A stretch of DNA of 64,000 nt from the NCBI RefSeq assembly GCF_900184265.1, contig NZ_FXXA01000002.1:1758918-1822917 (forward strand), in the 5' to 3' direction. The position numbers and the translations under genes were made by a program. The notes under the pieces are model-generated. The model ran no database searches. It saw nothing but the letters and a program-made list of their open reading frames with translations, and had not been told where the DNA came from. This DNA is from Eggerthella timonensis. GTDB lineage: Bacteria > Actinomycetota > Coriobacteriia > Coriobacteriales > Eggerthellaceae. Of this stretch, positions 8,739 through 16,953 are shown one piece after another (the stretch's first letter is position 1; each line of letters starts with the position of its first letter).

Positions 8739-10746
8739 CAACGAACGAATCTCCTGGCCCAAGCGCGCCGTGGTCACGGCGGGCATGCCCTACGGCAACA
8801 AGCCGCTTCACTTCGGCCACATCGCCGGCGTGTTCGTGCCCGCCGACGCCTTCGCGCGCTTCCTGCGCGACCGCATCGGCGCCGCCAACGTTCGCTTCAT
8901 CAGCGGCACGGACTGCTTCGGCTCACCCATCAACGAGGGCTACCGCAAGCTCGTGGAGGCGGGGGAGTTCGACGGCTCCATCGCCGACTACGTCGAACGC
9001 AACCACGAGGCGCAGAAGCGCACGCTCGAGGCCTACGGCATCAGCCTGTCCATCTACGAGGGGTCGGGGATGGGCCACTCGGGCGACGTGCACCAGCTGA
9101 TCACCGAGAAGTTCATCGAGAAGCTGCACGAGAACGGGCACTTGCAGCGCCGCGCCACGCTGCAGTTCTACGACACGGAGGCCGACACGTTCCTCAACGG
9201 CCGTCAGGTGGTCGGCCGCTGCCCCGTGCAGGGCTGCAAGTCCGAGCACGCCTACGCCGACGAGTGCGACCTCGGGCACAGCTACGCGCCCGAGGACCTC
9301 ATCGCGCCGAAGTCGTCGCTGACGGGCACCACGCCCGAGATGCGTCCCGTGGAGAACTGGTACTTCGACCTGCCCGCGTTCGCCGACTTCCTGCGCGGCC
9401 ACGTGGCGGCGCTCGAGGCCGATCCCGAGGTGCGCGCCATCGTGCCGCAGACCATCAAGGAATTCCTCGCCCCGCCCGTCGTCTACATCAAGAACGACGC
9501 GCGCGAGGCCTACGAGGCCGTGGCGGCCGAGCTGCCGAAGCACGAGCTGCGCGAGGCCGAGAAGGGCAAGCAGAGCTTCGAGATCGAATTCGCCACGATC
9601 GACGACCGCGACGCGGCGCGCGAGGTGCTAGGGCGGGCGGGCATCCGCTTCCGCACGGGCAAGGCGCTCGTGCCGTTCCGCATCACCGGCAACATCGAGT
9701 GGGGCGTGAAGGCGCCGGTCATCGACGGTCTCGAGGGCCTCACGGTGTGGTGCTGGCCCGAGAGCCTGTGGGCTCCCATGTCGTTCACGATGGCGGTCAA
9801 CGACAAGATGGGGCTGCCGCGCGGCAGCTGGCGCGATTACTGGTGCTCGGAAGATGCCGAGGTGTACCAGTTCATCGGACAGGACAACCTGTACTTCTAC
9901 GGCGTGGCCCAGCCGGCGCTCATCGAGGCGCTGCGCCCCGGCGACATCCTCGCCCCGGGCGTCACCGACCACCCCATCCGCCAGACGACGCTCGTGGCGA
10001 ACCACCACATCCTGTTCGGCGACAAGAAGGCCTCATCGTCGGGCTCGGTGAAGCCGCCCACGGCCGACGAGCTTTTGGACTACTACACCGTCGAGCAGCT
10101 GCGCGCGCACTTCCTGGCGCTCGGCCTCGACCAGAAGTCGGTGGGCTTCAAGCCCAAGCCGTTCCTCGCCACCCCCGAGGAGCTCGAGGACACGCGCGTG
10201 GCCGACCCGGTGCTCAAGGAGGGCGCGCTGCTGACGAACGTGTTCAACCGCCTGGCGCGCAGCTGCTTCTACGAGGCGCAGAAGAACTTCGAGGGCTACC
10301 TGCCGCTGGGCGAGGTATCCGAGGACGTGGTGGCGAAGGCGCACGAGGTGCTGCGCGCCTACGACGACACGATGCACCGCGTGGAGCTGCACACCATCAT
10401 GTCGATCATGGACGAGTTCATCCGCTGGGCGAACAAGCGCTGGTCGGACGGCATCAGAGAGGCCGAGAACACGGGCGACGACGAGCTGCGCCGCCAGGTG
10501 CTCGTGGACTCGTTCTTCCTGCTGCGCATGGCCACGCTGCTCATGCACCCCGTGGTGCCGGCGGGCGCCGAGAAGATCTGCGACTACCTCAGCTTCGAGT
10601 TCGACGACTTCTTCAGCTGGAACTACGACTTCGAGGGCATGGAGGAGCTGTGCAGCGCCGGCGAGATCACCGAGGCGCGCCACCGCATCCGTGAGCTGCC
10701 GCCCCGCTTCGACTTCTTCGCCAAGCATCCGAGCCAGTACAAGTAG
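8719..10746 (+). CDS. Methionyl-tRNA-synthetase-like class I aaRS with altered substrate pocket
   Basis: A 675-residue class I synthetase of the MetRS group. It has an HIGH-type motif HFGHI (31-35), the zinc knuckle CPVQGCK...CDLGH (168-187), APKSSLTG, and a MetRS-like anticodon-binding helical domain (about 470-675). It departs from normal MetRS at key places. The KMSKS loop reads KKASSSG (436-442). The strand YVW-DAPIGY is VWCWPESLW (343-351). The FHSLFWP segment is FYGVAQP (393-399), so the His and Trp that line the methionine pocket are Tyr and Gln. A 60-residue insertion occupies about 259-320. It may be a divergent MetRS or a paralogue with another substrate. It overlaps sppA and has AAGGAG at 8703. 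Confidence 0.72.
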   Translation: MAASPTSNERISWPKRAVVTAGMPYGNKPLHFGHIAGVFVPADAFARFLRDRIGAANVRFISGTDCFGSPINEGYRKLVEAGEFDGSIADYVERNHEAQKRTLEAYGISLSIYEGSGMGHSGDVHQLITEKFIEKLHENGHLQRRATLQFYDTEADTFLNGRQVVGRCPVQGCKSEHAYADECDLGHSYAPEDLIAPKSSLTGTTPEMRPVENWYFDLPAFADFLRGHVAALEADPEVRAIVPQTIKEFLAPPVVYIKNDAREAYEAVAAELPKHELREAEKGKQSFEIEFATIDDRDAAREVLGRAGIRFRTGKALVPFRITGNIEWGVKAPVIDGLEGLTVWCWPESLWAPMSFTMAVNDKMGLPRGSWRDYWCSEDAEVYQFIGQDNLYFYGVAQPALIEALRPGDILAPGVTDHPIRQTTLVANHHILFGDKKASSSGSVKPPTADELLDYYTVEQLRAHFLALGLDQKSVGFKPKPFLATPEELEDTRVADPVLKEGALLTNVFNRLARSCFYEAQKNFEGYLPLGEVSEDVVAKAHEVLRAYDDTMHRVELHTIMSIMDEFIRWANKRWSDGIREAENTGDDELRRQVLVDSFFLLRMATLLMHPVVPAGAEKICDYLSFEFDDFFSWNYDFEGMEELCSAGEITEARHRIRELPPRFDFFAKHPSQYK

Positions 10747-10755
10747 CGAAACCGA

Positions 10756-10780
10756 GAGCGCCCCGCCCGCCGGGGCGCTC
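10756..10780 (+). terminator. Hairpin after the MetRS-like gene
   Basis: GAGCGCCCCG and CGGGGCGCTC form a 10-bp stem around CCCGC, 10 bases after the stop. No T-tract follows, so Rho may be needed. Confidence 0.5.
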
Positions 10781-10785
10781 GTCGT

Positions 10786-10883
10786 GAGACGAAGGGACGG
10801 GGTTATCGTCTCGTCCCGCAGAACGAGGCGCTTGCCTCCACGTTTTACGGCGGGACGAGACGATAACCCCGTCCCTTCGTCTC
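10786..10883. repeat. Perfect 34-bp inverted repeat of the GAGAC/GGGACGGGG family
   Basis: Arms 10786-10819 and 10850-10883 are exact reverse complements around a 30-base loop. Each arm contains a 27-base unit that itself begins GAGACG and ends CGTCTC around GGGACGGGG. Related copies lie at 15741-15773 (one unit) and 59761-59836 (two units). It sits between two convergent genes. Confidence 0.9.
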
Positions 10884-10926
10884 GTGGCCGCAGCGTCTTT
10901 CGACCGATGCTTGCATGCGCGAGCAA

Positions 10927-10960
10927 GGAAAACGCCCGCCCGCGGGATGCGGGCGGGCGT
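10927..10960 (-). terminator. Intrinsic terminator of the SUOX-fold gene (minus strand)
   Basis: ACGCCCGCCCGC and GCGGGCGGGCGT form a 12-bp stem with a short loop. Read on the minus strand it is followed by TTTTCC, 28 bases after the stop of the 10988-12067 gene. Confidence 0.75.
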
Positions 10961-10987
10961 CTCGATCGGTGCGGAACGCGGGGCGCT

Positions 10988-12067
10988 CTAGACCACTTCG
11001 AACTCGAGCGTCGCCGCGAGCGGGGACACCACGTCGTCGGCGGTCTTCGCGCGCACGGTCATGCGGTAGTCGCCCTTCTCCTCGAACGACGTGGTGAACT
11101 GCCAGTTCACCCACTTGTCGGCCGTTGCGCCGTCGGTGTCGCACGTCGTCCAGGTGGCTCCGTTGTCGAAGGAGAACTCGATGGCGGCGATGGGGCTGCC
11201 CAGATCGTCAGCCACGCCCTCGAACGTGATCTCGTCGCCGGCCTTGAACACGCAGTCGTCGGCGTAGTTCATGATGTTGATCTTGTTGCGGTAGCAGGGA
11301 TCCACCTGCTGCACGTCGGGCTCGGCGTCCTCCTGCGTCAGCTCGATGTTCACGATGTCGCGCGTGAAGTAGCGCGCCACCGTCTCGGGCATCCATAGCT
11401 GCAGGCTCGACCCGGTGGCCGCTTCCAGCTCCTGGCCGTTCACCTGGTACACCAGAAGCGCGTTCTTCTCGAGGGCGTAGCGCAGCGGCAGCGGCTGGCC
11501 GAAGCCGTCCGCGCCGTAGGCGGTGACGGTGTTCACGCCGTCCTCGAGATCGGCCATCTCCACGACGGCCGACAGCGGCACGCCCATGACGGCCGCCTGG
11601 CCGAAGGGGGAGCCGGTGGCGCACGAGCACGCCATCATCGTCTCCTGGCTGGCATCGTCGGCCATGTCGCGCACGTCGATGGTGAAGTTCTTCTTGATGT
11701 TGCCGCCCACGTTCACGTAGAAGTTGGCGACGCCGCCCTCCGTGTCGACGAACTCGGTGGCGGGCTTCGAGCACATGCTGGTCAGGGCCGCGCCGAACAC
11801 GTTGAACAGTTCGTCGTTGGGAGTGACGCCCTCCTGGTTGAAGGAGAACGAGCCCTGCGCGTCGTGCACGGCCACGAAGGACCCGTCGTCCTCGTTGAAC
11901 CACTGGGCCGTCACCACGTTGTCGCCCACGGTGTGCGTCGTGGCGATCGGGTCCGCGTCGGCGGTCTGCGGCAGCCCGGCTGCGGTGCCGAGGGCCCCCG
12001 CCGCTCCGAACATGAGCAGCGCACCACCGGCCACGCCGCCCGCGATCTTCTTGGGGTTGTAAGCCAT
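10988..12067 (-). CDS. Secreted sulfite-oxidase-fold protein with Ig-like C-terminal domain (locus 1 small partner)
   Basis: A 359-residue exported protein. The signal peptide (about 1-38, MAYNPKK then a hydrophobic core ending near TADA) has no twin arginine. Residues about 55-255 resemble the oxidoreductase molybdopterin-binding fold of the SUOX/YedY superfamily. A CSC motif (MACSCATGSP) stands where the family has its single molybdenum-ligating cysteine, followed by the MGVPLSAVVEMA helix and LWMPETVARYFTRDIVNIEL. Residues about 270-359 are the Ig-like Mo-co dimerisation domain (AIEFSFDNGATWTTC, DYRMTVRAK). The gene follows the triheme lipoprotein gene by 9 bases and is its probable partner. 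In locus 2 the equivalent protein is encoded by two genes. GGAGGA precedes the start. Confidence 0.8.
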   Translation of the reverse strand: MAYNPKKIAGGVAGGALLMFGAAGALGTAAGLPQTADADPIATTHTVGDNVVTAQWFNEDDGSFVAVHDAQGSFSFNQEGVTPNDELFNVFGAALTSMCSKPATEFVDTEGGVANFYVNVGGNIKKNFTIDVRDMADDASQETMMACSCATGSPFGQAAVMGVPLSAVVEMADLEDGVNTVTAYGADGFGQPLPLRYALEKNALLVYQVNGQELEAATGSSLQLWMPETVARYFTRDIVNIELTQEDAEPDVQQVDPCYRNKINIMNYADDCVFKAGDEITFEGVADDLGSPIAAIEFSFDNGATWTTCDTDGATADKWVNWQFTTSFEEKGDYRMTVRAKTADDVVSPLAATLEFEVV

Positions 12068-12076
12068 AGCGTCCTC

Positions 12077-13876
12077 CTACTCGCTCTTCTCGTCAGCAGC
12101 CGCTTCGACCTTCGGGGGGACGAGCGACGCGGTCTGCAGCACGGTCGTCTCCTCGGGGCTGGGCAGCTTGTCCTTTGCGTTGAACATCACGGTCTGCGTT
12201 TCGAAGCTCACCATGCCGCTCTCGGTGGTGGCGCGGACGGTCAGGCAGTACGCGCCTTCCAGCTCGGGCGTGTAGGAGTACGTCCACCACACCATCTTGT
12301 TGCGGTCGGTGTCGGCCAGGTCGTACTTCGTCCAGGTCTCGCCGCGATCCATCGAGAACTCGACGCTCGTGATCTTCTCGTCGTAGCCGTCCACGTAGCC
12401 CGAGAACTCGTAGGGTTGGCCGTTCTGCACGAGCAGGCCGTCGGGCACGCCGAGGATGGTGGCGTTGGGCTTGTTCATGGGAACGTCGTCCTCGTTCTGC
12501 CATCCGTTCGGGTTGCCGGCCCACTTGTCGGTGTAGTCGATGTCCTCGTCGGTGACGTGGTAGGTGTCGACCTGCTTGGAGTTGATCTGCGCATCGACGC
12601 CCTCGACCCAGTTCGTGCACGGGTAGCCGCGCGTCGCGTCGAGGTACTCGCCGCCGATCTTGTACACCAGCAGCGCCTCGTCGGAGTCCACCTTGCCCAC
12701 GGGGAAGGCGCGCTTGGAGCTGCCGTCGGCGCGCAGCGCCTTGACGCCCGTGGTGCCGTCCTTGTAGCCGCCCGCCTTCTCGACGAGCCAGCTCACGGGA
12801 ATGCCGGTGATCTCGGTGTTCGTGACGCCGCCGCCGCCGACCGGGTTCCAGTTGCACACCATCTTCGAGGTCTTCGTCACCACGGCGCCATCGGCTTCCG
12901 CTTCCTTGATGAGCTCGGGCAGCGTGGCCGTGTACTCCGCGTTCACGTTGCCGTCCACCGTGATGGTCCATTCGTCGAACAGGCTCTGCGGCATCTCGAG
13001 GTCGAGGCCGTTCACGCCCGCGCCGTGGCGCATGTTGTCGTAGTAGGCGTGCATCCAGTCGTACGAGAACACGCCGCTTTGATCCTGCGTCCTCTCCTGG
13101 TCGATGGCGAAGGCGCCCTGCACGTTCTCAACGTCGTTGATGCCCCACAGGCGGTCGTACTTCGTGGTGTCCCACAGCTCCATGCCGCCGCCGTTCTCGG
13201 TGGCGTTGTGGCACGACATGCAATCGCCGTCGTACTGCTCGGTGAACTCGCCCTTCGTGCGCGATCCGAAGTGGATGCCGTGCATGAGCGTGCCGAACTC
13301 GTACTGCTTGGAGATGTAGCCGGGCGCGTAGGAGTGGCAGAACAGGCACTGCTGCAGCGTGGTCTTGTTGTCCAGCTCGTCGTTCCATGCCACCGGGTGC
13401 TCGTAAGGCAGGTTCTTCAGCAGCGCGTTCATGTCGGCGTGGCACGATTCGCAGCCGCGGTTGTCGGCATCGAGCCAGTAGGTGTTGTACGAGTTCGAGC
13501 CGGCCTGGATCTGCCAGGCGTCGGGGTCGACCTCGTACTCGGTGGGCGTGCGCTGCACCATCTGGCCGTTCGGCAGCGTCCTCACTTCGGGCGCGTACTC
13601 GGTTGCCACCTGGTCCCAGCGGTCCCATAGCCCGTCGAGGTACTCCTTGCCGGGATAGTAGTCTTCGTTGATGTCCTCGTTCGTGGTGCCTTCGGCGCCG
13701 TCGATGATGGCTTGCTGCTCGGGCGTGAGATTCTGCTCCTGCGGGGCGGCGGCGCCGTCCCCGGACGGGGCGGCGGTGCTCGCGTTCTCCGACTGCTGCG
13801 GCGCGCATCCGGCCGCCAGGCCGAGCGTGCAGGCCGCGCAGGTTGCCACGATGATGGCCTTCTTGTTGAACCTCAT
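12077..13876 (-). CDS. Triheme c-type cytochrome / SUOX-fold lipoprotein fusion (locus 1)
   Basis: A 599-residue lipoprotein. Lipobox LAAG-C (Cys24) follows a short hydrophobic core without a twin arginine. Three heme-attachment motifs are CESCH (142-146), CLFCH (177-181) and CMSCH (219-223). A conserved LMHGIH between the second and third probably gives distal His ligands. From about 325 there is a SUOX-type domain with VCNWNPVGGGG, NTEITGIPV and a GYPCTNW loop. The last about 120 residues are the Ig-like dimerisation domain (SVEFSMDRGETW, YCLTVRATTE). ATG 13876 is chosen for the lipoprotein signal and AAAGGGGG upstream; the frame runs open further 5' without signal features. It should sit on the outer face of the membrane and pass electrons. 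Substrate unknown. Confidence 0.85.
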   Translation of the reverse strand: MRFNKKAIIVATCAACTLGLAAGCAPQQSENASTAAPSGDGAAAPQEQNLTPEQQAIIDGAEGTTNEDINEDYYPGKEYLDGLWDRWDQVATEYAPEVRTLPNGQMVQRTPTEYEVDPDAWQIQAGSNSYNTYWLDADNRGCESCHADMNALLKNLPYEHPVAWNDELDNKTTLQQCLFCHSYAPGYISKQYEFGTLMHGIHFGSRTKGEFTEQYDGDCMSCHNATENGGGMELWDTTKYDRLWGINDVENVQGAFAIDQERTQDQSGVFSYDWMHAYYDNMRHGAGVNGLDLEMPQSLFDEWTITVDGNVNAEYTATLPELIKEAEADGAVVTKTSKMVCNWNPVGGGGVTNTEITGIPVSWLVEKAGGYKDGTTGVKALRADGSSKRAFPVGKVDSDEALLVYKIGGEYLDATRGYPCTNWVEGVDAQINSKQVDTYHVTDEDIDYTDKWAGNPNGWQNEDDVPMNKPNATILGVPDGLLVQNGQPYEFSGYVDGYDEKITSVEFSMDRGETWTKYDLADTDRNKMVWWTYSYTPELEGAYCLTVRATTESGMVSFETQTVMFNAKDKLPSPEETTVLQTASLVPPKVEAAADEKSE

Positions 13877-14028
13877 GCATCCCCCTTTCCTTGTCTTGGA
13901 TCCTATCGTCCGATGCGCCTGCAGCCGCTTTTTCCGGTCGTGCCTCCTCCCTTCGCGTTCCCTTCCGTATCGTGCTGACGGCGTATCGACGGACCGTTTC
14001 ATCGTAGGGTGCCCGCCCTCGCGCGCGC

Positions 14029-14092
14029 CATCACCCAAGTATCCGATTCGCTTCGTATTCGACGATGCGCGCATCGGACACTTTGGGCGATG
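14029..14092. promoter_or_regulatory. Operator-like inverted half-sites between the triheme gene and LuxR-1
   Basis: The 359-base gap between the divergent genes (13877-14235) holds two inverted half-sites of the form CATCRCCC-N6/7-CCGAT: one reading rightward at 14029-14047 and one reading leftward at 14071-14092. The same pair, with similar spacing, occurs upstream of LuxR-2. A tiny ORF with SD GGGGGAAG (ATG 14219, four codons) lies just before the LuxR start. The rest of the gap shows no other clear feature. Confidence 0.65.
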
Positions 14093-14235
14093 CCCGTGTG
14101 GGACGGGGTGATTCGCCTGGCGGGCTGCGCTCTGCCGATATTTGAGGGTGCGGGTGCGCGAAGGGCGTGCGATAATGGGGGACGGTCGCCGCATGGGCGA
14201 TCGGACGTTGGGGGAAGCATGGGAAATCTCTGATC

Positions 14236-15726
14236 ATGGGCAACCGCGGTCTGCAAATCAATCCGGTGGGCGTGCTCGCTTCGTGCGGGCTGGGGCTCAA
14301 CCTGGTGTGGTGCACGTTGATGGGCCACACGCTGGGGTTCATGTCGTCCACGGCCGGCATGGACGTGTGGGTGAACCCGCGCCTGTTCTTTCTTGCGGGC
14401 ATCCTTGTGTGCACGGTGGCGTTCACGGCGGCGCCGCGCGCGCTCAAGCGCGCCGACGGCATGCTGCGCTTCGTGCTGCCGCTGCTGTCGGCGTTCGGCA
14501 CGGCGTGCTTCGGCATGTCGTTCCATCAGACGATATTCGATCCCGGCGCGCTGGCCGTGGGCGGTTTGTTCGTAGCGGGCGTGGGCTACTTCTGGCTGGC
14601 GGCGCGCTACATCCTGCTGCTCGCGCGCACGCAAGGTTACGTGTGCGCCGTCGGCAGCATCGCGGGCGGGCTGATCGTCAAGCTGCCCATCCTGCTCGTG
14701 CTCGGCGCGTTCGCGAGCCCCGCCGTGCAGGTGATCGTCGCCATCGTCATGCCGGTTGCCACGGCGCTTCTGTTCGAAACGGCCTGCGCCCTGGCGCGCG
14801 ACCGCGCGGTTCGAGCTGCGGACGGCGCGGAGGCGGCCGTTGCAGCGGAGGGGGTGCGGCTGCGCACGGTGTTCGGCGTGCCGGCCGTCCCGCGCACGCG
14901 CGAGCACACGTCGGCGGCCGAGCGCCGTACCATGCTCGTGCTGCTTGCCATCGCGGCGGTGGTGCTGGCGGTCATCCGCTCGGTCAGCTACCTCGGCATG
15001 TGGGGCGACACGAACGCGAGCATCTCCACGGCGCTGCCGTGGCTCACCGCCTTGGTCGTCCCGGCGGCCTGCGTCGTGGTGTTCGCCTATGCGGCGCTCG
15101 CGCGCCTGGCCGACGCGGCGTTGCCGATCCGCTTCCAGCCCGCGCTGCTGCTCATCCTCGTGGGCCTGTTCGTGGTGGCCATCCAGGCGAACCCCACGGG
15201 CGCCTCGCTCGGCTTCCTCACCGTGGTCATCCAAATCGACGAGCTGTTCGCGCACCTCTTGTTCTGGACCGTGGTGGTGACGGCGCTCGACGTGCTCGAC
15301 GTGCCGTCGTACCGCGTGATGGGGGTGGCCGGCGTCGTGTACGCGGGGGCGTCCATCGCCTGGGTGCTGCTGCTGGGGCGCGCGGCCATCGTGGACACGC
15401 TGCTCGTCATGCTGGCGACGTACGCTTTCGTGGTCATCGCGCTGTGCGCGGTATGGTTCGTGCCGAACCGGAAGGGCTCCTCCGACGAGGACGCGGCTCC
15501 GCTTGCGCAGACCGTGTCCGACACGTGCTTCGAGCTGGCGGGGCGCTACGGGCTGTCCCCGCGCGAGACCGAGGTGTTCGTGCTCTTGGCCCAGGGTCGC
15601 ACGCGGGCCTTCATCCAGGACGAGCTCGTGCTGTCGGGCAGCACCGTCAAGACCCACGTCTCCCACATCTACGCCAAGATGGGCGTGCACGACCGCCAGG
15701 AGATGATGGACCTCATCTGGAGCTGA
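14236..15726 (+). CDS. 12-TM membrane LuxR-type regulator 1
   Basis: A 496-residue protein. Residues about 1-415 form roughly 12 hydrophobic helices arranged as two similar halves, and the C-terminal about 70 residues are a LuxR/GerE helix-turn-helix ([36 protein letters not shown]). Such membrane-embedded LuxR proteins are expanded in Eggerthella, where they neighbour inducible respiratory or reductase genes. The membrane part is presumed to sense a small molecule. The gene is divergent from the triheme lipoprotein of locus 1. Its DNA-binding domain is almost identical at DNA level to that of LuxR-2 (15511-15726 versus 20216-20431, 2 differences in 216 bases), whereas the sensor halves are only moderately similar. 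Start ATG 14236 has only a weak ribosome site. Confidence 0.9.
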   Translation: MGNRGLQINPVGVLASCGLGLNLVWCTLMGHTLGFMSSTAGMDVWVNPRLFFLAGILVCTVAFTAAPRALKRADGMLRFVLPLLSAFGTACFGMSFHQTIFDPGALAVGGLFVAGVGYFWLAARYILLLARTQGYVCAVGSIAGGLIVKLPILLVLGAFASPAVQVIVAIVMPVATALLFETACALARDRAVRAADGAEAAVAAEGVRLRTVFGVPAVPRTREHTSAAERRTMLVLLAIAAVVLAVIRSVSYLGMWGDTNASISTALPWLTALVVPAACVVVFAYAALARLADAALPIRFQPALLLILVGLFVVAIQANPTGASLGFLTVVIQIDELFAHLLFWTVVVTALDVLDVPSYRVMGVAGVVYAGASIAWVLLLGRAAIVDTLLVMLATYAFVVIALCAVWFVPNRKGSSDEDAAPLAQTVSDTCFELAGRYGLSPRETEVFVLLAQGRTRAFIQDELVLSGSTVKTHVSHIYAKMGVHDRQEMMDLIWS

Positions 15727-15740
15727 CACGGGGCGGTGCC

Positions 15741-15773
15741 GATGAGACGTTGCCCCCGTCCCTTTGTCTCATC
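15741..15773. repeat. Single-unit GAGAC repeat between convergent genes
   Basis: GATGAGAC and GTCTCATC enclose a loop containing CCCCGTCCC, giving one unit of the element seen doubled at 10786-10883 and 59761-59836. It lies 14 bases after LuxR-1 and 15 bases past the stop of the opposing gene, so it may also work as a two-way terminator. Confidence 0.8.
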
Positions 15774-15788
15774 GGGCGCGCCTCTCGC

Positions 15789-16352
15789 TCACGGCGTCAC
15801 GTCGAAAACGTGCGCGGCCGGCACGGGAGACGCGGTGCCGTCCTCGTTGACGGCGCGGACGAGCGCCTTGTGGCGTCCCGGCGCGCGGGGCGCGAACTCG
15901 AAGCGCCACCAGACCCAGCGCTCGAACGTGGCGCCCTCGGTGGGGCAGACGCTCCAGGTTTCTCCCTCGTCGAAGGAGAGCTCCACGGCCGCGATGGCCT
16001 TGTCGAAGTCGCTCGCCCAGCCTTCGAGGATCAGCGGTTGGCCGACGCGCGCCGCGTACGGGGCCTTCACCGCCACGTTGGGCCTGTTCGTGAAATCGTG
16101 CCCGTCGTTCTCGAACGCGGGGATGGAGGGCGGTTCGTCCTCTTCGGTGAACCGTATGTCCACAATGTCGCGCACGAAGAGCTTGGCGGGCAGCCCCGGC
16201 ACCCATAGCTGGTTGCGTGCGCGCATGACGTCGAAGACGTCCTCGCCGTTGACGCGAGACGCCACGACGGCGCCGCGGTCGATGAGCGGTTGGAGAGGCA
16301 GCGACGTGCGGTACCCGTCGGCGGCGGTGAACGTTACGGTGTTGCAGCGCAT
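15789..16352 (-). CDS. C-terminal half of a split SUOX-fold partner protein (locus 2)
   Basis: A 187-residue protein that aligns with the second half of the 10988-12067 protein. It starts inside the SUOX-type domain (NTVTFTAADGYRTSLPLQPL, then LWVPGLPAKLFVRDIVDIRF) and continues through the Ig-like dimerisation domain (AVELSFDEGETWSVC). It has no signal peptide of its own. The N-terminal half is the upstream gene 16439-16939; an 86-base gap with a hairpin separates them. ATG 16352 has GAGGAGG 6 bases upstream, so it is translated efficiently. Without export it could not meet its periplasmic counterpart. Possibly a decaying pseudogene half, or a real cytosolic piece. Confidence 0.72.
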   Translation of the reverse strand: MRCNTVTFTAADGYRTSLPLQPLIDRGAVVASRVNGEDVFDVMRARNQLWVPGLPAKLFVRDIVDIRFTEEDEPPSIPAFENDGHDFTNRPNVAVKAPYAARVGQPLILEGWASDFDKAIAAVELSFDEGETWSVCPTEGATFERWVWWRFEFAPRAPGRHKALVRAVNEDGTASPVPAAHVFDVTP

Positions 16353-16385
16353 GGGTTCCTCCTCGAAAAGACGGCGGTTGCAAGA

Positions 16386-16420
16386 CGCAGCCGAGCCCGA
16401 CGGCGCGGTGCTCGGCTGCG
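16386..16420 (-). terminator. Hairpin between the two halves of the split gene
   Basis: CGCAGCCGAG and CTCGGCTGCG form a 10-bp stem with a 15-base loop. On the minus strand it follows the stop of 16439-16939 and precedes the start of 15789-16352, so it could reduce transcription into the second half. Confidence 0.55.
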
Positions 16421-16438
16421 TGCGTGGAAGCGCGAAGG

Positions 16439-16939
16439 CTACCGGGCTTGGGCCTTGTCGGCGATGGACGCCAGGGCTACGCCCTCCACCTCGGCGTTCG
16501 CGATCGCTCCGCCGCCGGGTACGTTGGAAGCGCACGAACACGCCATGTCGTAGGCTTCGGTGCCCTTTTCGTCGGCAAGCTCGGACAGCGTGGCGCTGTA
16601 CGCCTGGTCGACGTCGCCTCCCACGCTGATGGGCTCATCGTCGCGCGGCTCGCCGTATTCCGGCATGCTCGTGCACAGCACGGCGGCTGCCTTCGAGAAC
16701 ACGTTCGAGATGTCGGCGGTGCTGGAAAGCACCGCTTGATCGAAGGTGAAGGCTCCTTGGACGTTCGACTCCCGCACGATGCCGCCGGGCGCGGTGGCAT
16801 CGGAGGGCTGCACGTCCCCGGCCAAGGGGGCCTGCACGGTGCCGTCCGCCAGCGCCGGTGCGTATCCGGCAGCCGCCGACGTGGTCAGCGCCACGGCGCC
16901 CGCGATGGCCGTCAGGGTTTTCGCGTTCATTCGGGTCAT
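16439..16939 (-). CDS. N-terminal half of a split SUOX-fold partner protein (locus 2)
   Basis: A 166-residue exported protein. A Sec-type signal peptide (about 1-32, ending APALA) lacks a twin arginine. The mature part matches the N-terminal half of the 10988-12067 protein: VQGAFTFDQ, VLCTSMPEYG, ISVGGDVDQAYSATLSEL, and the CSC motif in MACSCASNVPGGGAIANAEVEGVAL. The chain stops right after that helix, in the middle of the SUOX fold. The missing remainder is encoded by 15789-16352. The gene follows the triheme lipoprotein of locus 2 by 14 bases and has GAGGAG before ATG 16939. Confidence 0.75.
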   Translation of the reverse strand: MTRMNAKTLTAIAGAVALTTSAAAGYAPALADGTVQAPLAGDVQPSDATAPGGIVRESNVQGAFTFDQAVLSSTADISNVFSKAAAVLCTSMPEYGEPRDDEPISVGGDVDQAYSATLSELADEKGTEAYDMACSCASNVPGGGAIANAEVEGVALASIADKAQAR

Positions 16940-16953
16940 GATGGCTCTCCTCG

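Noticed and set aside
11864-13630. 588-codon plus-strand ORF across the locus 1 genes
   Set aside because: Complement of the SUOX/triheme genes, which have heme motifs and signal peptides.
13877-14235. Possible small regulatory gene (ATG 14219)
   Set aside because: Only four codons; noted as a possible leader peptide, not called as a gene.
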